Source of the DNA: Adineta steineri
Lineage: Eukaryota; Rotifera; Eurotatoria; Adinetida; Adinetidae
DNA length: 64,000 bases
NCBI GenBank assembly: GCA_905250115.1
Contig: CAJNOI010000103.1
Location: 172,280-236,279 of the forward strand
Direction: 5' to 3'
Below are positions 24,584-36,403 of the stretch, in pieces. Each line of letters starts with the position of its first letter. Position 1 is the stretch's first letter. The notes under the pieces were generated by a model. It had not been told where the DNA came from and did no database searches. It saw nothing but the letters and a program-made list of their open reading frames with translations. Both the position numbers and the translations under genes were made by a program.

Positions 24584-25630
24584 TTATGTAGATTTATTGT
24601 AATTAAGAATACGTATAGATCCATGTTTTGATGATAATGCTACAAGTATTTTCCATGGAAATGGACATTGTTGAAGATTAATCGATTGACGAATAAGTCT
24701 TTTTGTACGATGATGTTCGAGAAGAATTTCTTGATTATCACAATCTATTATTAATGTTACTTCATCACCTGATTGAATAGTTCGATTTGAAAAAACTATA
24801 GCTTGAGTTTTACCATTGATAATAGGATAATCTAAATCTAACCATCCATTAGCTGATGATAATGTGATCTCTCGTAAATTTAATACATCGGTTAATGAAA
24901 TAATACCTAGGAAAGGACAAGAATTTGTTTGTTCATCTAATCGAAAGGAAATTTGATGTACACTAGATGAATATTCATTCTTTCCACATATTCTTGAATA
25001 ATTATCACCAATATTTTGAGCAACAAGACCATTTTCTGATATATTCGTTAATCCATAAACTGTATCAAATCTTTCATGTATTAGTTTATTCGAAACTTGT
25101 AAACTATGTTTTATAGATAATTGAGTATTAATTGTAATTAAATTTATTGATGATTGTGAATCATTATCAGATAAAATATTTAGATTTACTGGTGTTTCAA
25201 ATATCATTTGAAGTTCTTTTAAATTTTTCATCCATTTTTCAATATCAATTTCAGTATAATCATCTAATTCTCGACTTGATTGAAGTTCATTCGTTAATTT
25301 ATCTACAGATGTTTTTAGATCATTTTTTGTTCGATCAAGTATTTGTTGAAGATCAGCTCGAGCTACTTCTGCAGCAACTTGAATCTTCGTTATGGATTCT
25401 CGTTCCCATGTATTAATAGAAGTAAATAGCGAATGTTCTGGCATATCTTTTGATAAATCGCGTCGAAGTAAATCATGTTGTTGACCAATTTGATCCATTT
25501 CTATCGCAAGTTCTTGTCGATGTTCAATAAAATGTTTAACACAATATTGTTGTTGACATCCAGAACATATTGCAATACCACCACCTTTATCACATTTTAC
25601 ACATGATTGCTTTACATGTGATGATGCCAT
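24584..25630 (-). CDS. B-box-like zinc finger / coiled-coil / SPRY-like protein, copy C
   Basis: Intronless, 348 residues. It starts with MASSHVKQSC and has the full zinc pattern (CVKCDKG, CSGCQQQYC, KHFIEHR). The coiled coil has ELDDYTEIDIEKW. The SPRY-like part has HQISFRLDEQ, CPFLGII, NGWLDLDY (Leu where the other copies have a second Trp), SGDEVTLIIDC, LEHHRTKR and CPFPWKILVAL. It shares whole blocks with copy B, 470 bases downstream of it in gene order, which points to a recent tandem duplication. Function unknown. Confidence 0.82.
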   Translation of the reverse strand: MASSHVKQSCVKCDKGGGIAICSGCQQQYCVKHFIEHRQELAIEMDQIGQQHDLLRRDLSKDMPEHSLFTSINTWERESITKIQVAAEVARADLQQILDRTKNDLKTSVDKLTNELQSSRELDDYTEIDIEKWMKNLKELQMIFETPVNLNILSDNDSQSSINLITINTQLSIKHSLQVSNKLIHERFDTVYGLTNISENGLVAQNIGDNYSRICGKNEYSSSVHQISFRLDEQTNSCPFLGIISLTDVLNLREITLSSANGWLDLDYPIINGKTQAIVFSNRTIQSGDEVTLIIDCDNQEILLEHHRTKRLIRQSINLQQCPFPWKILVALSSKHGSIRILNYNKST

Positions 25631-28227
25631 GATTTATTATAGTTTAAAATACATAACAGAACAGAGAAGAAAATTGATGTGAAAAAAACAAAATTTTGTT
25701 GCGTAGATGCAATGAAATAACATATAATTTGAAAAACTTCAAATTCTACTAGATAACAAGGCCAACAATCTTTTAATTGATATGATTAATATCTAGTTTA
25801 TTCTATCTTTGAAAATGAGAATTGATAATTAATCGTATAATAATATGCGGCGGTGCGCCCTCTATTACTCATAGTTCAGAACAAGGGTAAAGAAAAGATT
25901 CACTATTGATCATTTTTAATCCATTAACCGTACAATTATTTGATATATAAATAGTACACGAAAACGATTTTTGAACTCTTAATGTTCATTCAATTATTAT
26001 TCCCTAAGGAAGAATAAGATTTTTCATATGAGATTTCATCTCACGAGTATATATTCTTTTTTTTCTCTACTGATTAATATTTAATGTGTTCTTTTACTCG
26101 ACGATATTTGTGTACGTAACCGTTGTGAACATGTGTAATAAGTCTCATGTTATTGATAGATAGACTGAGTAAGAATATGAATAAATCAAATATATATATA
26201 TATATATACTACTCAACGTATTAGTCGGAAAAATCTAGTAAATGTTAGAAAAATTGATCAATGATTTTTTGAATACTTTAGATATTATTTCATCAATTTA
26301 AATTTTCAAGATACTAATGGGTAAATAAAAACTTGATTATATAATTTATCTAATATGTTTGTATGATACATTGCGAAGAGTTCTCTCTTACTGGACAATT
26401 TGTTTTTATTGTGGAGAGTGTCTTGCATACATATTTGATTATATCTTCTATGATGATGATGACTTGAGGCAAAAGAATATTCTATATCTTCGATATATAT
26501 TTTATTGTTACTGGTATGAATATCTGTAAGAGTAACCAAGAAAAAAATATTAGATCATCATTATCATCATTATCAATTCGATTAATCGTTTGTTTCTTAT
26601 CCATATGCATTACTGGTATTGATTACACATGTTTCTCTTTAGGAACGAGTGAATGCTCTTTTCCATATGGATGATATTGTTGTTCTTTGACATCCACTTC
26701 TCATTTTTTTTTGTTTAGTCTTATTGATTATAATATACAGAAAAATAAAAGATGATAGTTCCCATGTTGAACGATACAGATGAAGAAGAAGAAGAAGATT
26801 ACGTATAATACTGATGATGTCATATAAAATAAGACGAAATACTAGAATTTGATTGAATATAATGAAGAAAATTGACACTTAGCTCTTTCTTTTTTTCCCT
26901 TTCATGTTAGAGATTCTCTTCTTCTTATTATTTTTTTTTATATATGTTAAATGATAAGAGAAAGGAAAGAAACGGAAGTTTAATGTGTGAACATTAAATT
27001 TGTTGGTGTATCATTATGACGGACAATAGTTTAACCACTCGACAGCGTGTGTTCTTTTCTTCACATTCTCTTACTCTCTGGCACAAAAAATAGAAGGACA
27101 TAGAAAGAGAAAGAGATATGCTCCATCGTAATGCTTCCCAACAATCATAAAAAAAAGGTCGTCGTTTACTGTATATAATAAGAGAGAACATACAAATATA
27201 TTGCTGATGCCATCTATTTATTAGACTAAGTCGAATGGTATATTTCAGTGTTATTAACAATCAATCTAATACTACTTTTTCTCCACTTAACAACTCTGAA
27301 CAACAACATTATCATCACAAACTGTATAACAAATACGATAAGTATGTGATGAAAGAAAAACTTTTATTTTTTTATTCCATAGTTAATAGCAATTAGTTTT
27401 AATTAATATGTTAACATATAACATTCTTTGCCAGTTGTTTGAATGTTTTCTTGAGAAGGAAAAAAAAACAATCTTATTGGATAAGTATGTCATCACATTC
27501 TTAGGAAAAAAAAATGATCAAACATCAAGTTTCTTTTTTATTATGTCGCATATATTAAATTCTGAGAAATAGTGATTTCTTTTTATGATTAGTTGTTTTC
27601 GGTAATCATCATCGTCCTTCGATTCGAATGTATATATGTATGTATAAGTCTGCTGATGATAATGATAAAAAAATATTGGATGAAGAAAGAATATACATGA
27701 ATTGCGAATAAAGTTGTTGCTGTCAATTCTAGTTTGCCTTGAATATATTTTTGCTCGATTCCCAAGTGAGTAGTCAGATTAACGGAAAGAGAAAGGTCAA
27801 GTGCCGACAAACGATGATCATCATAATATCTCAAGAGAAATCCTTTGAGATCACCATAGTATTCACATCATTTTTTTTTCCGTACAATTATCTCATTATT
27901 CTTTCATTTTAACTAATGATAAATAGTAAGAAAAAAAGGAACGGAGAGAACCTGGATGAAACCTCATCAAACCGATCATTTTCTTCTATCAAACATTCTA
28001 CACGCAATCCATGCTAGTGTGTAGTTTCACAAGTTTACGTAATCTTGAGTGCTCATACATACATCTATGAATGACATAAAAGAGAAAGGCTAACTATATA
28101 ATTGTATGTAGTTATTTCTCTATATAACAATTAAGTACAAAAAAAAAGTCTATGTAATAATCAACTATCCATTTGTTTCTAAATAATTATAATTCAAGGT
28201 CAATATATTTTTTTATTGTCATCTAGA
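25631..28227. other. 2.6 kb divergent intergenic region
   Basis: Separates B-box copy C (-) from the CASKIN-like gene (+). Frames present are short and of random AT-rich type. It has a (TA)n run at 26190-26209 and a GAA run at 26778-26798. It may contain an upstream exon of the CASKIN-like gene, but none was recognised. Confidence 0.35.
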
Positions 28228-31200
28228 ATGAGCTCGATTCACGAAGCAGCCGTGGCGGGTAATATTGATATTCTCAAGCTGCTTATTGATAATGGCGCTA
28301 ATGTAAATCTAAAAGATTCGAAAAAATTTCGTCCAATACATTATGCAGCATGGCAAGGTCGAACTGAATCCGTTTTTATACTCTTACGTTGTGGTGCAAA
28401 TGTTAATGAACAGTCATTAAATGGTGATACACCATTACATTTAGCCAGTCAATATGGTCATCTTGAAATAGTACAATTACTTTTATTTCATCATGCTGAT
28501 CCAACATTAATAAATCGTCGATCATTAACGCCGATTGATTTAGCATGTGAATATGGACATATTCATGTTGTGAATTCACTTTTACACAATACATTATGTA
28601 AACAAATGATTTTGAATCATAATAATGAACAACATACATCATTACATTTAGCAGCTAAAAATGGACATACTGATATAGTTCGATTATTATTATTAAATGG
28701 ATTTGATATTAATCGTATGACAATTACCGATGGTTCAGCATTACATGTTGTATGTAGAAATGGACGATATGAAACAGCAAAATTATTATTAGAATGTGGA
28801 ATTGATATTAATCTACGGAATTCATATGAACAAACAGCTTATGAAGTTGTAATTAAACAAAAAAGTGGAAATGATATTAAACGATTAATTAAAGGTTTGA
28901 TTTTAAATTTAAAAATTTGGCAAATATCGTTTTTTTGTTTTATTATTGTAGATTTTTCTGAGGCAATATTTGTTCGAGCTATTCAATCATATAAAGATAG
29001 TCATGTTGGAGCATTGAATTTCGTTGAAGGAGATTCTATTACAGTATGCAAATAAATTTAGAGAAGCTATTTTTTATTATACAAAAAATATTTTATTCAA
29101 GGTTCTTGATCATAATTCAACAGGTCAATGGCGTGGTTTTATTTTACAAGATGATCTTACAACTCGGACTGGTTATTTCCCGTGTACATATGTGCAATTG
29201 AATTCAACTAGTGAGAATCGTGTGTTTAGAAAAAAAGAATATATTAGAAATGATATATAAAGAAAAATTAATTATAATGATATCTGATCGATCAGAAATA
29301 ATCAATTGAAAAACTATCCGGATATTAGTATAGATGTTTTAGATAAATTAAGAAGTAACGAAAAAAAATACTTGAACATGCAAGGACATCAATAGAATCT
29401 AGTGGAAAACCATAGAGAACACTGATATTATTTTTTCTGAATCATAATTAAATTAGTTGTAAAACCATCAAGAGCTTATCTATATCGAGAAAATTCAGTG
29501 TTCTTTTTTTGTGCCTAGACCTCATAACAGAATTCCATATATTTTTGTTATGAGAGTATTATTTCAAGAAAAGCATTTTCTATAAAAGCTTATTGCCGTT
29601 CTTCTCGCTTTTTTTTATGACAATAAGATGTTCGATTAATTTCTCTTTATTATGATTTCTAATATATTTGTTGTTTATTTGCATGTTGTATTGATTGAAT
29701 GCATGTATGTTGTTTGTCAAGGTCTTTCTATTACCCGAAATCCTCATCTTTTATCAGTCAATTCTAATCGTACTAATCGATTATACACAACATCAACTAC
29801 TACTTCTGCTGCTGCTGCAACGATCAACAGCAATGTTGTTCTAAGACATCATCGTTCTAATTGTGTGTTTCTTTTAAATAATTTTTTGGTAAATATATAT
29901 ATTCGTATTGAATATCTTTTTTTGATTTAGTAATGAATGGTAAAGAAAATCAGACATATAATAGCAATCATTTTCTTATCGATAGCGATTCTATGTCACG
30001 CATGTCTCAAACGGATTCTGGTTTAACAACAACATCTAGTTGGAATTCACGTTCAAGACGTAATAGTCCAACGAATAATACACATCGTCATAGTGCAGCA
30101 AGTAGTATTGATAGTGGAAGAAGTTCAACAGCACTTTACGATAGTCCAAAAGTAAAATAAATAAATTTCGTGATTCATCATATAATATATATATATATAT
30201 TTCAGACTCTGGCTTTATCAAGTTTTATTGGTAATGGTGATGCACGTTCTCTATCAAGTACTGAATCAAAATCTTCTGATCCAGATAAAACAAGTTATCG
30301 AAGTTCAAATAGTAGTTTAGATGAAACTGGAACATTAAATATTAATTTACTTTTACGTAAAGGTATACCCGATAAAGAAATCATTTTTAAATGGTTACAT
30401 GAATTTTCCTATGAAAATTATACGGAAAATTTTATTAAAAATGGTTATGACATGCAAACAATTGTTCGAATGACACCTGAAGTAAATGATCACTGTTTCT
30501 TTTTTTTCTAAAATAAATAAAATTTTAATTATAGGATTTAACAGCTATTGGAATTACTCATCCATCTCATCGACGAAAAATAAAAAGTGAAATAACTCGT
30601 TTACGTTTATCAGACGGTCTACCAGATTTTACACCAGATACACTCTATGATTGGTTATGTTATCTACGTCTAGATCAATATATTTTATTATTAAATAAAC
30701 AAAATTATAAACAATTAGCAGATATAATAAATATTGCTTGGGAAGATTTAGAAGATATTGGTATAACTCGTTTAGGTCATCAAAAACGTTTTATGCTTGG
30801 TGTTAAACGTTTAATTGATATTGAAAAAGGTCTTTATAAAACAAAATCAAATAAAATCAAAATAGATTCTTTAGAAAATACTATTCCAAAGTATGATTTA
30901 CTTTTATCTTCAACTAAATTATTGATTTTGTCATTTTTGTTTGTTAGATCATGCCTTCGATTAACAACGAAAGGTACTTCATCAAATTATGCAACTATTC
31001 GACAATCACAATTTTCTTCAAATAACAAACAACGAATAGGATCATCTGGTACATATATTCCAATATCATCTTTTCGTTTACCACCACCATTATCAGCATC
31101 AATAATAAATTCATCAATACATAATTATGACTCGATATCATCAAATCGTACACGTAGTTTAGAAAATATTAATTCAAATAAACGAGAATTAGATAGAAAT

Positions 31201-31847
31201 GATAATCATGTAATAGTTTTTATTTCTCCGAAAAACAAAAAATGAATTCTTTTGTCTTTTATTAGTATGAAACAATTCTATCGAATTATGCTCAACCATC
31301 AATAATAGTAAATAACTTACAATTACTTGATGATTTAAATTTATCATCAAGTGCAGAATCAATAAATGGTATTCCATTTGCAAATGAAAATATGGGTACG
31401 ATTAAACAACGTTCACCATCAACTCATTATAATACATTGACTGGGCAACAAGCATATGATACAATGAAACGTTCATTACCTATGGAATTTTTTCAACAAT
31501 CAACAACATATCCATTAACAGCAACAACAATACCTATTTATGATAATAATGATGAATTTACTCATAAAAATACATCTATAAGAAAATCACCATTACAAAT
31601 CAATGGACATGATTTATCATTATCAAATACAGATAAACGATCACATTATACAGAAGTATTTCCTAATGATAAACAAAATAAAATAGTCAAGTAAGATATC
31701 GTTAATAATCTTCTTTTATATTTACTATTATTTTCTAGAAATGATACAACAAATGTTTTATCTGATATTGATTCAATGTTATCTGATCTCAATCGAGAAC
31801 TTGATCAAATGCTTGATTATGAAATTTCAAGTTCTATACGATCGTAA
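28228..31847 (+). CDS. CASKIN: CASKIN-like scaffold: ankyrin repeats, SH3, two SAM domains
   Basis: About ten exons: 28228-28894, 28952-29043, 29102-about 29209, a Ser/Thr-rich exon near 29720-29870, 29931-30151, 30206-30481, 30535-30890, 30948-31209, 31266-31690 and 31739-31847. The first exon codes for about six ankyrin repeats with [22 protein letters not shown] and [17 protein letters not shown], very close in order to vertebrate CASKIN1/2. Exons 2-3 code for an SH3 domain ([29 protein letters not shown]). Tandem SAM domains follow at 30380-30620 (FKWLHEF, LTAIGI) and 30640-30810 ([14 protein letters not shown]). The tail is Ser/Asn-rich. CASKINs bind CASK and polymerise through the SAM pair at synapses. 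The start may lack part of the first ankyrin repeat; a TCATCTAG acceptor-like site abuts the ATG. The joint around 29209-29931 is uncertain. Confidence 0.85.
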
Positions 31848-32580
31848 AATAAATATGTCAAATATTAAAATATAACTATTCATCTGATAAATTCAATTTC
31901 GATCTTAGTATTATTTATTTGAATGATATTGATATATGTTTTTATGTATATGCTTAACGAATATAAGAATTATTTTTTGTGTCTTTTATCTTCTATGATT
32001 TTGTTTTTTATTCTTATGTTATGTGTGATAAATAAAATAAATATTTATGAATGGGGCTAGGTCGCTACAACACGAGCAGATTCTGAAAAGTAGTAGAATC
32101 TACTCAAGTGGGTAACCTGTTGCCCCGATTCAAAAATTCGAGTAATTTATTGCTATTCTAGTTATCCACTAGACAGCGTTATTTTCCTTACTCATTAGTT
32201 TAAGGCACGAAAATATTTGACAGTTTATATCAGATATTTATAAGTCATATTTAGCAAAACAATATTTAATGAATAGAGAACGGCTGCTTTCGTTGAGCAA
32301 CGAACGACCTCTGCTTAGTTGTAGAAGAATCATTGGATAAGAATAAAGCTTGTTATGAATCATGAAATGCTTCCTTCTTAATGATAGTTTTATTCCACAT
32401 CATTATTTATTGCATCAGTTTTTTCTCATTACTCATTTATTCTAATATAAAAATGAACTAAACTAGAAAAAGGACATTTGATATTATCAATATATGAGAT
32501 ATAAAAGTTAAGGTTATATCAGATATTTTGGTTTTTTCAGAAATAATATATGGTGAATTATAAATACGAGACAAGAAATA
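31848..32580. other. intergenic region containing a GC-rich hairpin
   Basis: About 730 bases between two genes on the plus strand. Apart from the hairpin at 32053-32126 no structure or gene was found. The last 50 bases contain a TTTTTTCAG acceptor-like sequence upstream of the next ATG. Confidence 0.4.
32053..32126. ncRNA. GC-rich 74-nt hairpin or tRNA-like fold, unidentified
   Basis: The ends pair as GGGGCTA with TTGCCCC (six of seven). An inner stem pairs GAGCAGATTCT with AGAATCTACTC (ten of eleven) around the loop GAAAAGTAGT. A short GCT/AGC pair sits at a D-arm-like place in an alternative fold. The block is far richer in G and C than its surroundings. It lacks a standard T-arm (no GGTTCGA box), so it is not called a tRNA. 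It could be a structured RNA, a decayed tRNA-derived element or a small inverted-repeat element. Confidence 0.3.
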
Positions 32581-34025
32581 ATGACATCAACGACGACAAC
32601 AACAACACCAACAAAATATTTTTCTCATTATAATTTTGAGCAAATGCTCAATATCAAATTTGATCCAACATTTTTACCAGTTGTAGCTACAAGTTTTACT
32701 TTATTTATCTTTCTTTACAAATTTCTTAATCCAATTTTATCCAATTTATTAATAAAAGATTATAAATATTTTAATGAAACACAGAAAGTTGATTGGAGTA
32801 CTAGGTAAATATAGAATCTAATTTAAATTCAAACTTAATAATGATTATTTTGTTTTTTTGTAGAATTAATTCATCAATTAATTCATTTACGGTTGGTACT
32901 ATTTGTGTATATATGATGATTGCTGATCATGGTCTTGAAGCTAATCCACTTCTGTAAGAATAATTTAAACCTTCGAAACGACTATAATAACTTAATTTCT
33001 AATAGATATAAAAGTTATTTATTGAAAACTAATTTATCAATTGTCATTGGATATTTATTAAGCGGTAAGATTTGATAGTATAGTAAATCTTGTCTATAAT
33101 GGATACTTATGTTGATATTTTAAATGTATTCATTATAGAAAGATTTAACTTTTTATCAAAATAATACCTTACATCTGTAATGAGCATTTCTGAATAAGAT
33201 GAATACTGCAGATCCTGAAGGGAATTTCTCAAAAAGTTTACCAAGTAAAAATAGTTTTAATTATTTTCCTAACATCGAGATGATATACAAACGGAAGATA
33301 ATTCAAACGAGATAGATGACCTTTTCCTCTTCAATATTTCAGATTAATTTGTAGATATATTATTGCAGTTTTCATTAACATGATAATGACTCTATTAGAT
33401 TGAAGCTCGTAAAAATAATATAATCTTGATTTCGCTCTAATTGATCATTTTACTTAGTATGCAAAGATTTTCAGAATGCTTCAATATATGATATATAAAA
33501 TTCTTTTTTTAGACACAGTAATAAGTATGATACATTATCGAAAAATTGGTGATCCATTTAGTATGGCTCATCATTTAGTTTCTATATATGCTTTTGCATA
33601 TGTATTAACACTTAATGTAATGCCATACTTTGCTAATTTTCGACTACTTGCTGAATTATCAACACCTTTAGTAAATATAAGGTAAATTAGTTTTTTTCTT
33701 ATTCTTATAATAATCAATTCTATTAATATATTTTAGATGGTTTCTTGATACATTAAAATTTTCTAAAACATCAAAAGCATTTGTATTGAATGGTCTTTTG
33801 ATGACATTAGTTTTCTTTTTTGTTCGTATATTAGCAATGCCTATTTATTGGTATAAAGTCTATACAGTTGCAATAACACCATTATGGTCACATATGGGTC
33901 ATTTTCGATTTGTTCTTATTATTGTATGTACTGTACTTGATATTATTAATTTATATTGGTTCTCAAAAATGGTTCGAGGTTGTCTACGATTAATGAATTC
34001 TGTATATGGCAAAAAACATGGATAA
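32581..34025 (+). CDS. TLCD4: TLC-domain multi-pass membrane protein, TLCD4 (TMEM56)-like
   Basis: Five exons: 32581-32804, 32864-32953, 33006-33064, 33513-33681 and 33737-34025, about 276 residues, near vertebrate size. The third intron is about 450 bases. After a Thr-rich start there are six or so hydrophobic helices. The TLC signature lies in exon 4: HHLVSIYAFAYVL, then PYFANFRLLAELSTP, followed in exon 5 by RWFLDTLKF, VLNGLLM and FFVRI. These blocks match TLCD4/TMEM56 more closely than ceramide synthases, which have a Lag1 motif with two adjacent His plus a longer catalytic block. TLC proteins sit in the ER or plasma membrane and affect lipid handling. A TTTTTTCAG acceptor-like site precedes the ATG by about 42 bases. 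Confidence 0.85.
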
Positions 34026-35342
34026 TTATGTATATTAATTTCTTTCTCTCTCTCTTTTTTCTTCTAGTCTATTTTGCTTTCTTCTCTCTCTTTTTTTTCT
34101 CTTACTTATTTTGTCTTCCAAAAAAACCGGTGCAATTCTTTATCTGTTAATTGACATTTTTATTTTATTGGAAAGTAGCCAAGCTAATTTTTCTTTTGTT
34201 GTTGTCGTTATTGTTGATGATGTTGGTGTCATTGTATTTTATTTTATTAAATTCGAAAAAATGTGAAATCATTATTATTGTTATTATTGTTGTTTTTGGT
34301 TTTTTGATGAAGATAATTTTATCATTATATTTAATCGAAAATATGATAGCATTGTAGCTTTGAATATTGTTTGTGCTTTGCTTAAAAAGTATGTGTATAC
34401 AATTATACACACATAATGTTATTGTTGTTGTTGTTTGTGATGAAAATGTTTTATTATGTTCTCTCCAGGGAATAAAATTATCTGGATATGAGATCTACAA
34501 TTAAATCACACTCGATTATTTCTTATCTGACTATTTATAGAATATTCTCAGTTGCTAATGGAAATTGTGTTCGTGCCTTACTGTATTATAAATCAAGAAT
34601 AATCGAATTTTCTAGATAATGGATAGAATTAGACTTAGGTTTAATTATTTTTCATATACCAAAACATAATGGAGTTCAAATTTCTATTACCTACTTACTT
34701 CAATTATACTAAAGAGAGACAATAATTCTTAGCTGAATATGACATAGATAAATTTCATTTCAATTACTACATTTTATATAATAAAGAATAACCTATTAAT
34801 TATAATTGAATAATTATAATCGCAAAAATCTTCATCAACATTTTTATTCGACTACAATTATTCTAATGAATAAAGAGATATAGTATTTTATACGAATTAA
34901 AAACGACGTCATTTACATTCAATTATCTGTTTATGTCAAAAAAACATCACCTTATCTTGTCTGTCATTCGTGCTGAAAGAACGAAAATAAACATATACAG
35001 CTAATCATTTTTTATCACGATCTTCATCTTATCATACGATTCTATATTTAGAATATATATATTTCGTCATTCGTTATGACGCATGTATTATTCTTCAAAG
35101 TTTGTTCATAAATGAAAATAAGCAGCAATGTTATTCTTACAATACTATCAAAACTATTTCATTTACTTTCCTTGACATACAAACTGTAACAGCTGCACAG
35201 TAGCATCATTCAAGCTTAAACGATTCTTAAAAGCCTTACATTTATTACTATAATGAATATCTTTTCTCGTTAGAGAACATTACAATAACACTCGACTGAT
35301 AATTATATTGATAACCTTCACTTGATATTTTATTCTAAGGTT
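34026..35342. other. convergent intergenic region, 1.3 kb, no gene seen
   Basis: T-rich 3' flank of the TLCD4-like gene, followed by AT-rich DNA before the 3' end of the next minus-strand gene. It contains GTT/GTTATT runs (34200-34300 and 34420-34440). No conserved frame. Confidence 0.4.
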
Positions 35343-36245
35343 CTAATGATACAAAATCTCTCTTTTAAATGCAGATTTTTGATCATGTAATACAACTTTT
35401 GAGTGATTGTCCATTGATTCAAAACGAGGAAGAACACAGATAGAAAAATGTTTAGAATTGCGCGATGTTGACAAAGGCATTGTATCTCTAATCATTGTCA
35501 TATCAATATTATTCAGATGTTGGTAAATACGATTATCATTTATTTGTATACAATTATTTCGAAATATTTTTCGTTTTTTCCATGTTACAGTTGATTTTGA
35601 ATGACAAGAATTCATCGTAGCATCAACATCAGCTGCTGTTGCTTGATCATCTTCATGTTCAGATGATGAATGAGATCGTACTATCGTTCCAGAGAATTTT
35701 TCTTCACTAGAGTCTATAGATTCTTCTTCTTCAACAGTTGTCTGATTGATTTGTTCGGTAGAATGATTCTGTGTAGAATTAACCTTTGATAATAATAAAT
35801 GACAATGATTTTTATAATCTTTTTTTCCTGATTGCTTCTTAATACGTTCTAATTTTTGTGTTAAAATTAAATTTTCATAACAAATTTGTCGATCCCGATT
35901 AGAAGAATGTCGATTATTTTTAATTCGTTGTGCTAGTAAAATACATTCATTAAAGTACGGTTTATATTCTTGATTGTTCTCAATTGATTTCGTCTTAACA
36001 CATTCAATATTATTTAAATAAGATATTAATGGAAAAGAAATTTCTTGTTGAGCTTTCAACATATTTTGATTATGCAATTCATGCACAGACGTAGGTATTA
36101 TTTTTGATTGACTATTCTGTTTAAGTTGATCAGCAAGTTGATCAGCAACATGTAAACATGTGGAATATTTTTGTCGAAGATGACGACTAAAATTTTCATA
36201 TTGCATATTTAAAGAAGTTGATATATGTTTATATATACGCGCCAA
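35343..36245 (-). CDS. unrecognised polar protein, 300 residues
   Basis: Single frame of 300 residues, rich in Ser, Asn, Gln, His and Lys. The first half is helical, with segments such as NECILLAQRIKNN and YENLILTQKLERIKKQ. The spacing of these loosely recalls the ENxxLxxRL helices of CFAP97-type ciliary proteins, but the likeness is too weak to name it. The middle has an acidic Ser/Glu-rich stretch (TVEEEESIDSSEEK) and later KKRK, a possible nuclear signal. No signal peptide or TM. Composition and codon use fit a real gene. The start at 36245 is the first Met; further exons upstream are possible. It sits 160 bases downstream of the next minus-strand gene. Confidence 0.5.
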   Translation of the reverse strand: MARIYKHISTSLNMQYENFSRHLRQKYSTCLHVADQLADQLKQNSQSKIIPTSVHELHNQNMLKAQQEISFPLISYLNNIECVKTKSIENNQEYKPYFNECILLAQRIKNNRHSSNRDRQICYENLILTQKLERIKKQSGKKDYKNHCHLLLSKVNSTQNHSTEQINQTTVEEEESIDSSEEKFSGTIVRSHSSSEHEDDQATAADVDATMNSCHSKSTVTWKKRKIFRNNCIQINDNRIYQHLNNIDMTMIRDTMPLSTSRNSKHFSICVLPRFESMDNHSKVVLHDQKSAFKREILYH

Positions 36246-36403
36246 TTTACTTCAAAATTATTATTAATACAATACGAAATAAGATATTTTATTCTTTACA
36301 TTATAATACATAATAAAGAAAACAGTATACAATTTTATTTCATTATATGAATTAATTAAATACACGCAAAGGATATATACATCATAGTTTTCTTCTACTT
36401 CTT

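Noticed and set aside
26306-27834. Several minus-strand frames of 75-90 codons
   Set aside because: Their composition is that of random AT-rich DNA, with no domain, splice continuity or conserved block.
32053-32126. Functional tRNA gene
   Set aside because: No B-box/T-arm consensus, an oversize anticodon-like arm and a mismatch in the acceptor-like stem.
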